Shown here: positions 8,801 to 12,441 of the stretch, piece after piece
How positions within the stretch are numbered: position 1 is the stretch's first letter
How the letters are laid out: each line of letters opens with the position of its first letter
Origin: Parachlorella kessleri
Taxonomy: Eukaryota; Chlorophyta; Trebouxiophyceae; Chlorellales; Chlorellaceae
NCBI GenBank assembly: GCA_001598975.1
Contig: BBXU01002284.1
Location: 1 to 12,441 of the forward strand
Direction of reading: 5' to 3'
DNA length: 12,441 bases
Translations under genes and position numbers: made by a program
The notes under the pieces: generated by a model
What the model was told of the DNA's origin: nothing
Database searches by the model: none
Seen by the model: the letters and a program-made list of their open reading frames with translations, nothing else

Positions 8801-11142
8801 CGGCAATGCGCACTGCCGCAGGCTGTGGGACGGGTGGCGGACGCACCATGTGCGACGCTGTGGCGAGTAGTGCTGCTGCAGCCTGCAGAGGCAAAAAGTT
8901 CAGATGAGCTCTCCTGCTGTTGCCTGGGCAGGTTGTGCGCCCCACCAAGTATGGCAAAGCCTTCATGAAGGCCTGGTCAGGGCGTGCCAAAGAGGATGCG
9001 GAGGCAGGGGTGGATGACCAGGAGCGAGTCATGCAGGTTAGTCATGGCGTGCCACCGGATGGCCACCTGTGTGTGGCTGGTGCTCAGAGTCCCCGTCCTG
9101 CTGTGGCGGGAGATTTTGTTACCCAGGTAAATGGGCGGGAGCAGGGAGTGCCGTGAGGCTTGGTGTGCGGGGTGTACGATGCATGACTATTTTGCCTGGT
9201 TCTCTGGCACCCAGGGGGCTTGCCAGCCGGGCTACAGTTCCAAGGCCAGTCGTGCGGGTGGTGGCATGATGACTAGATAGTTAGACGTGGGCCATGGAGA
9301 GACTGTTCGGGAGGGCTTGCTCACCGGAAGGGGCGCTGCATTTGCGCTATCAAGGGAGGGTGGCAAGCGCATGCCGACTCGTGTTGCCATAAGCGTGTCC
9401 CTGTTGCAGCGGGGCCAACCTTTATCCCAGCCTTGCAATGATCTGCTCTGATGGGTGCAACACATTGGCATCCCGCACCAATACCGGCACTGTCATGGCT
9501 GCAGCTGGGCCAGGGCGTGTTCCAGACGTGCCAGGGGCCGTGGGACTGCGCTGTCATGAAGGCAGAGCGTGCAAAGCAGGAGAAGAAAGCGCGGCAGAAG
9601 GGGAAACAGATCCCCAGCTGGGCCCTGCTGAGGAGGTATCACCCCGCCTGGGACATGCTGTGGCAGGACCACTGCACGGGTGAGAGGCAGGCTCAATGCT
9701 GGACATGCCTTATGAAGAACACGACATGCGCTGAGCTGGCTACTGCCAAGGCAGTACCACCCTCCTTGCTCATGCCACCTGGCATGACCGTTGCGGGGGT
9801 GAGGCACGCCTAGGCTAGGTGATTCCTTTGCATTGGTAAGCGGATGAGAAGCAATTACCTGGGCACTGGTGAGGGGTGGACCATGTGGTGCCTGGGGACT
9901 GGGCTCTGGCAGGACAAGTGCCTTTGTGAGGCAGTGGCGGGAGGGGAATAAGGGTGGGGGCAGGCCGGGTGGTGGGGCGCGAAAACTGGTCTCAAGCTGT
10001 CCCCAGCTCCGCACTCACGGCTCGATGCATGCCCCGCGGCGGTAGGAGCTGTGGCTCCCGTGCTCTGTGTGTGCCTCGTGGTGCAGGAGCTGTGGTGTAT
10101 TCCTAGCCGTGGTGGGTGTTCCCTACAGACTTGCCGGTATATCCCGTCCTCCGCTCATGCAACCAGACCGGGGGGGGGGGGGGCTCCTTCATCCACTGTC
10201 ATGCCAGCCTTGTTCATGGCCTTCAGCTGTGCCTTCCAGCTTCACAGCCACTCTCTGTTGCCCTGCCCCGCCCTCTGTGCTGCTGATGCAGCGGGCCACA
10301 CCGACTGGGGCTCCCACATCGACCCCTGCATGCCGCCCAACCCGCCCTACCATGCTGTGTGCGTCACGGGATCGGATGCCAAGATTCGGGGCTTCAAGGC
10401 CACGGGGCTCTGGTTCCTGGATGAGGAGGGAACGGAGGGGTGCACCCGTGCCCCCGAGGGCCAGAGGCACGGTGCTGAGGGTGCTGACGAGGCGGCAGTG
10501 AAAGCCTTTGCTGCCAGCTTCTTAGAGGCCGCAGCAGCAGAGAGAAGAGGGTTGCAGGAAGGGAGGCAGCCAGGGCGGGAGCAGCAGCACGGTGACGAGC
10601 AGCAGCAACGACAAGCACCGCAGGCGGAGGGGCAGCACCAGGAAGGGGAGCAGCAGCAGGCGGGCAGCAGCAGCAGCAGCGGGGGTGGTACGCAGGTGCG
10701 GAGGCAGGCTTTGGTGGCGCAGCAGGAAAGCCTGCAGGGGGAGGGGCAGCAGCAGGTGCAGCAGCAGGAGGGCAAAAAGGAGGAGGTGGTTCTGTGGGAG
10801 GAACCTGCCAAGGAGGCCGACGAGCAGCAGGGCCAGCAGCACCAGAAGGTCGCGGCCGTGCCGCGGTGCCGGCCGCTGGCGTGGCGCCACCCGCGGGCCG
10901 AGGACAACTTCCTTGCCTGTGACAAACGCCAGCTGGCATGGGTGTACTACCCTCTAAGCATCAGCAGAGAGTAGGCTTTCGTGGGCACTCTGCTGCGGCG
11001 GGAGGCTTCTCTAACCTGTGATAGGAACGGCTGTGTCAGGGACTTCTACACCCGTACCTGCTCCAAGGGCAAGCTGGCACCGGCCGATATCCCTCATACC
11101 CTCTTGTTGTGCCTTCAGAGCACCGTTGCTTTGGGTGGGTAG
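5830..11142 (+). CDS. GT77-like (Nucleotid_trans, PF03407) type II membrane glycosyltransferase
   Basis: Probable Golgi nucleotide-sugar transferase; plant GT77 members include extensin arabinosyltransferases, but acceptor and donor are unknown here. Exons: 5830-6085, 6223-6398, 6897-7060, 7595-7780, 7931-8014, 8329-8488, 8932-9036, 9505-9679, 10292-10970, 11025-11142. All are GT-AG, phases agree throughout, and the sum is 2,103 nt (700 aa). The start is the first in-frame ATG after an upstream stop. Residues 32-51 form one hydrophobic helix after a basic N-terminus (signal anchor); 86-144 is a Pro/Gln-rich stem. The catalytic domain shows VVYFSGSHAVML, YTAVKWAGITNYIVATW (195-211), the metal-binding motif HSSDVDIAF (DVD 302-304), NTGCVVVRPTKYGKAFMKAW, and DDQERVMQ (370-377). 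Residues 524-625 are a Gln/Glu-rich insertion, followed by a Cys-containing tail. Exons 5, 8 and 10 are the least certain. Retaining the last intron gives 662 aa. Confidence 0.82.
6385..6456 (+). repeat. Duplicated donor region of GT77 exon 2
   Basis: 6385-6409 and 6432-6456 share ctgcagccacccaggtaggt and are nearly identical, 47 bp apart. The first copy holds the real exon 2 donor (GT at 6399); the second lies in intron 2 with the same CAG|GTAGGT donor. Confidence 0.85.
6840..6953 (+). repeat. In-frame 57-bp tandem duplication at GT77 exon 3 acceptor
   Basis: 6840-6896 and 6897-6953 are adjacent and differ at about 10 of 57 bases. They read DNLPYLGLHNDVHALLAPQ and DNLPYLGLHNDLDALLKLR. Each is preceded by CAG, so either AG (6839 or 6896) could be the acceptor of exon 3. 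Because 57 is a multiple of three, both choices keep the phase, giving proteins that differ by 19 residues. I used 6897 in the gene model; 6840 is equally allowed. Confidence 0.88.
7056..7161 (+). repeat. Repeated donor motif of GT77 exon 3
   Basis: gtcaagtgggtg occurs at 7056-7067 (true donor, GT at 7061) and again at 7150-7161 inside intron 3, followed in both by a gctg-containing stretch. The match is short and could be chance, but it fits the pattern at other introns of this gene. Confidence 0.45.
7474..7628 (+). repeat. Duplicated acceptor and start of GT77 exon 4
   Basis: 7474-7509 and 7593-7628 match at roughly 27 of 36 bases (aggtgggc.ggcat..ccaa core, ending tggctac). The second copy continues into well-conserved coding sequence and is the real exon. 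The first has the better pyrimidine tract and CAG, but reading on from it reaches TAG at 7618-7620, so it is an intronic decoy. Confidence 0.75.
8226..8397 (+). repeat. Duplicated start of GT77 exon 6 carrying the DxD motif
   Basis: 8226-8294 and 8329-8397, offset 103, share a long block including gcgggtaccatgtgcactcc and the following codons. Both encode RGYHVHSSDVDIA. Both are preceded by good acceptors (ctgccgcag and gcttgcag). The second leads into the full exon; reading through from the first reaches TAG at 8337-8339. The first is therefore a decoy copy of the catalytic motif in intron 5. Confidence 0.88.
9680..10291 (+). other. GT77 intron 8 (612 bp) with a 14-base G run
   Basis: Starts gtgaga after exon 8 and ends gctgatgcag before exon 9; phase 1 on both sides. 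It holds a run of 14 G at 10170-10183 and a short direct repeat aggagctgtgg (10044 and 10086). The frame open from 10051 into exon 9 is an upstream extension of the real exon frame and shows no family motif before 10292. Confidence 0.6.
10555..10860 (+). repeat. CAG-rich low-complexity coding region of GT77
   Basis: Many interrupted CAG/GAG codons give Gln/Glu-rich protein (about residues 524-625) with a five-Ser run (agc repeats, about 10662-10680). The long open frames on the opposite strand here (Ala/Pro/Leu-rich) are mirror images of this composition. The position, after the catalytic domain, suggests a flexible linker. Confidence 0.85.
10971..11024 (+). other. Probable 54-bp last intron of GT77 with a stop in its donor
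   Basis: The donor gtaggc overlaps the TAG at 10972-10974. A pyrimidine-rich stretch with ctaac (11011-11015, branch-like) precedes the acceptor gatag at 11024. Phase 2 on both sides: GA joins G to make Glu, then NGCVRDFYTRTCSKGKLAPA follows, ending at TAG 11140-11142. If retained, the protein ends after 662 aa. The length is short for a green-algal intron, so this is a tentative call. Confidence 0.5.
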
Positions 11143-11457
11143 GGAGGCGCTACCTTATTCCATACATACATATGTGACTTGTCAAGGCGGTCGCATGCTG
11201 CCTGGGATCGGGGCAGCAGGTAGATAAGTTAGCCCGGTGTTTGCCCTGCACGGCTGCGCAAGTTACAGTTAAAGCTGTCTCACCATGAGCACAGTTGGCA
11301 AAGTGCTGCTTGTGCTGCTGCCTCATAGCTGCATTGTTCGGCAGCGGTAGTAATGGTACGCATGAGGCTCTTGGCAGGTCGCCTTTTTGTACCTTCACCT
11401 TCGTGGTACTGCTCCTCTTCACCGTTATCAGACTCGTTTCGAATACTCGTAGTGCCC

Positions 11458-11462
11458 TTACA
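11458..11462 (-). terminator. Candidate minus-strand TGTAA poly(A) signal
   Basis: Reads TGTAA on the minus strand, about 190 bp beyond the stop codon of the minus-strand frame at 11655. Relevant only if that model is real. Confidence 0.25.
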
Positions 11463-11585
11463 TGTTCCTTCCTTCACTGATAGGGTAGCATGGCAAACCT
11501 CAGCTTTCACACAAGGGGAGTTGATTGTTTGGTGCGAGTGTTCCATAGCAGCTGGCACTTGGAAACCCCAATCAACTTCCTTGCA

Positions 11586-11590
11586 TGTAA
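11586..11590 (+). terminator. Candidate TGTAA poly(A) signal for the GT77 gene
   Basis: First plus-strand TGTAA that I found after the GT77 stop, about 445 bp downstream. It is the usual signal motif of chlorophycean algae, but a five-base match is weak by itself. Confidence 0.35.
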
Positions 11591-11654
11591 CCCAATAACC
11601 CAATGGAGGAACAAACTTTGAAAGGCCCACAGCATGTGTGAATGGAGGAGCCTG

Positions 11655-11851
11655 CTACTGTTGCTGCAGTGTGTCGGCAATTGCCCCCATCCATTTGGCC
11701 ACTTCCACGGCCCCGGGGTCGGGCACAGTGTGCTGCACATCCTCAGGAACGTAGCTAGACCTGCCCGCAGCTGCACTCATGGCTTTGGTTGCTTCCGCTC
11801 CCTCGGCTGCTGCCCTGGCGGCACGCTGCGCTGCTGGGGCGGCACAGGCGC
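11655..11851 (-). CDS. Hypothetical protein, possible last exon, minus strand
   Basis: Not recognised. On the minus strand an acceptor ctgtccttccgtgcag leads into an open frame ending at TAG (11657-11655). The protein is Ala-rich and then has a less biased tail SSYVPEDVQHTVPDPGAVEV followed by AKWMGAIADTLQQQ, with about two thirds G or C at third positions; both suggest real coding. The frame stays open upstream to about 11936, so the exon could be longer. I could not find a convincing upstream exon. It overlaps the plus-strand model starting at 11779, and at most one is likely to be right. Confidence 0.4.
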
Positions 11852-12195
11852 CTGCACGGAAGGACAGGGTAAGAGACGTCTTACATTCCAGCGCTGGTTT
11901 GGCGGCTTCTCGCGCCGCCGCCACGGGGACAGGCAACTACCAGCTATGGAGTGGTCTCTGGGCTGGTCTCTCTGCCCATGCAGAAACACGCGGACTTGTC
12001 AGGCCCAGGTGTCCGGCGTCAAGGGTCAGGCGGGAGAGCCATGTACAGAGAGGGGTGCCAACCAGGCACTTTTGGCAAAAGAGCATTGAGCATGGCTGGC
12101 TTTACATATATATATGTATAGAATAGTTCAAGGTCCCAAGCAAACTGGCCAATGGCCGCGTCCACCTCATCGCATCAAGTAACTCTGTAGCACAG
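11779..12195 (+). CDS. Hypothetical protein with transit-peptide-like start, 3'-partial
   Basis: Not recognised. Exon 1 would be 11779-11868: ATG, then an Ala/Ser/Arg-rich N-terminus without acidic residues until its end (MALVASAPSAAALAARCAAG...), as in algal chloroplast or mitochondrial transit peptides, ending at a GTAAGA donor. Exon 2 would be 12127-12195, reading FKVPSKLANGRVHLIASSNS then VAQ, and ending in a consensus donor CAG|GTGAGT. Both junctions are phase 0. The acceptor (gaatag) has no pyrimidine tract, and exons could be missing between. The rest would lie beyond the window. Competes with the minus-strand frame 11655-11851. Confidence 0.38.
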
Positions 12196-12216
12196 GTGAG
12201 TCACCGGGCCTATACA

Positions 12217-12388
12217 TAAAGCTGGCGCATACTTGCATCCACCCCTGTTAGTAGTATACCCGTCCCTATTCTCTGTTCCCACTACCTGCCACCCTCAATG
12301 AATAAAGCTGGCACATACTTGCATCCACCCCTTTCAGTACCAGTTCAACCCTCTCTCCTTTCTGTTTGCACTACCTGCCGCCCTTACT
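12217..12388 (+). repeat. Tandem repeat, two copies of about 86 bp
   Basis: 12217-12302 and 12303-about 12388 both begin taaagctggc(g/a)catacttg, continue catccacccct, and contain cactacctgcc(a/g)ccct near their ends. Middle parts have diverged. A further diverged copy lies at 5394-5447. No coding potential seen. Confidence 0.75.
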
Positions 12389-12441
12389 CTTACAATTGCC
12401 ATACAGCCAACGCCACTTGCTTCCCACTGGACTCCCCCCCC

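Larger units (their letters stand above)
11143..11654 (+). other. Right flank of GT77, no recognised gene
   Basis: Lower-GC spacer. Several open frames on both strands show no family motif. It contains a plus-strand TGTAA (11586) and a minus-strand TGTAA (11462-11458), suiting convergent transcripts if the minus-strand model to the right is real. Confidence 0.45.

Noticed and set aside
8760..8968. Possible extra GT77 exon between 8488 and 8932
   Set aside because: An acceptor (gcttgcag) is present, but its phase-0 frame stops at TAG without a suitable donor. Joining 8488 to 8932 gives the family-like NTGCVVVRPTKYG directly.
9410..9504. Earlier acceptor for GT77 exon 8 at 9409
   Set aside because: In the required phase it meets TGA after 13 codons. 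The AG at 9504 keeps the frame open.
10347..10939. Long minus-strand open frames opposite GT77 exon 9
   Set aside because: Their Leu/Pro/Ala/Cys-rich sequence is the mirror of the CAG/GAG repeat. The plus strand has correct phase with upstream conserved exons.
11869..11936. A 33-base minus-strand intron (gtaaga...tgcag) at the start of the 11655 frame
   Set aside because: Too short to be spliced in known green algae. The 11 codons may just be coding, or the true intron starts further upstream.

Overview
The window looks like nuclear DNA from a green alga, probably a chlorophycean. The evidence is many GT-AG introns in GC-rich genes, Ala/Gln-rich proteins with CAG runs, TGTAA-type candidate poly(A) signals, and two plant/algal-type secretory-pathway glycosyltransferases. 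The phylum is an inference. I see no bacterial operons, CRISPR array, rRNA or tRNA.

Layout. (1) 123-3262, plus strand: the 3' part of a GT90 (CAP10/POGLUT-like) glycosyltransferase gene, rebuilt from six exons whose reading phases agree; its 5' end is outside the window. (2) 3263-3722: 3' flank with no recognised gene. (3) 3723-5153: a 153-bp direct repeat, identical by eye, flanks a 1,125-bp minus-strand, 5'-truncated LINE. The LINE has an open reverse-transcriptase C-terminal frame and ends in a (TTGA/TGAT)n-type tail. The repeat is best read as an unusually long target-site duplication. (4) 5154-5829: intergenic, with one unrecognised short Cys-rich frame and a diverged copy of a repeat that is also tandem at the right end. 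(5) 5830-11142, plus strand: a complete ten-exon gene for a type II membrane protein of the GT77/Nucleotid_trans (PF03407) type, 700 aa if a 54-bp last intron is removed and 662 aa if it is kept. (6) 11655-12195: a GC-rich pocket with competing gene models on the two strands. (7) 12217-12388: two copies of an 86-bp tandem repeat.

The two confident genes are co-oriented and both belong to families acting in the ER/Golgi lumen, so they may work on the same class of glycoprotein or cell-wall glycan; this is inference.

The most unusual feature is structural. At many introns of both genes, a stretch spanning an exon-intron junction is present two or three times as a short tandem duplication. One copy lies in the exon and the others sit as decayed look-alikes in the adjoining intron, often with a usable AG or GT. 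One duplicate carries the GT77 Asp-x-Asp motif and another is an in-frame 57-bp repeat. This is what tandem-duplication-driven intron gain or intron-boundary shifting would leave behind.
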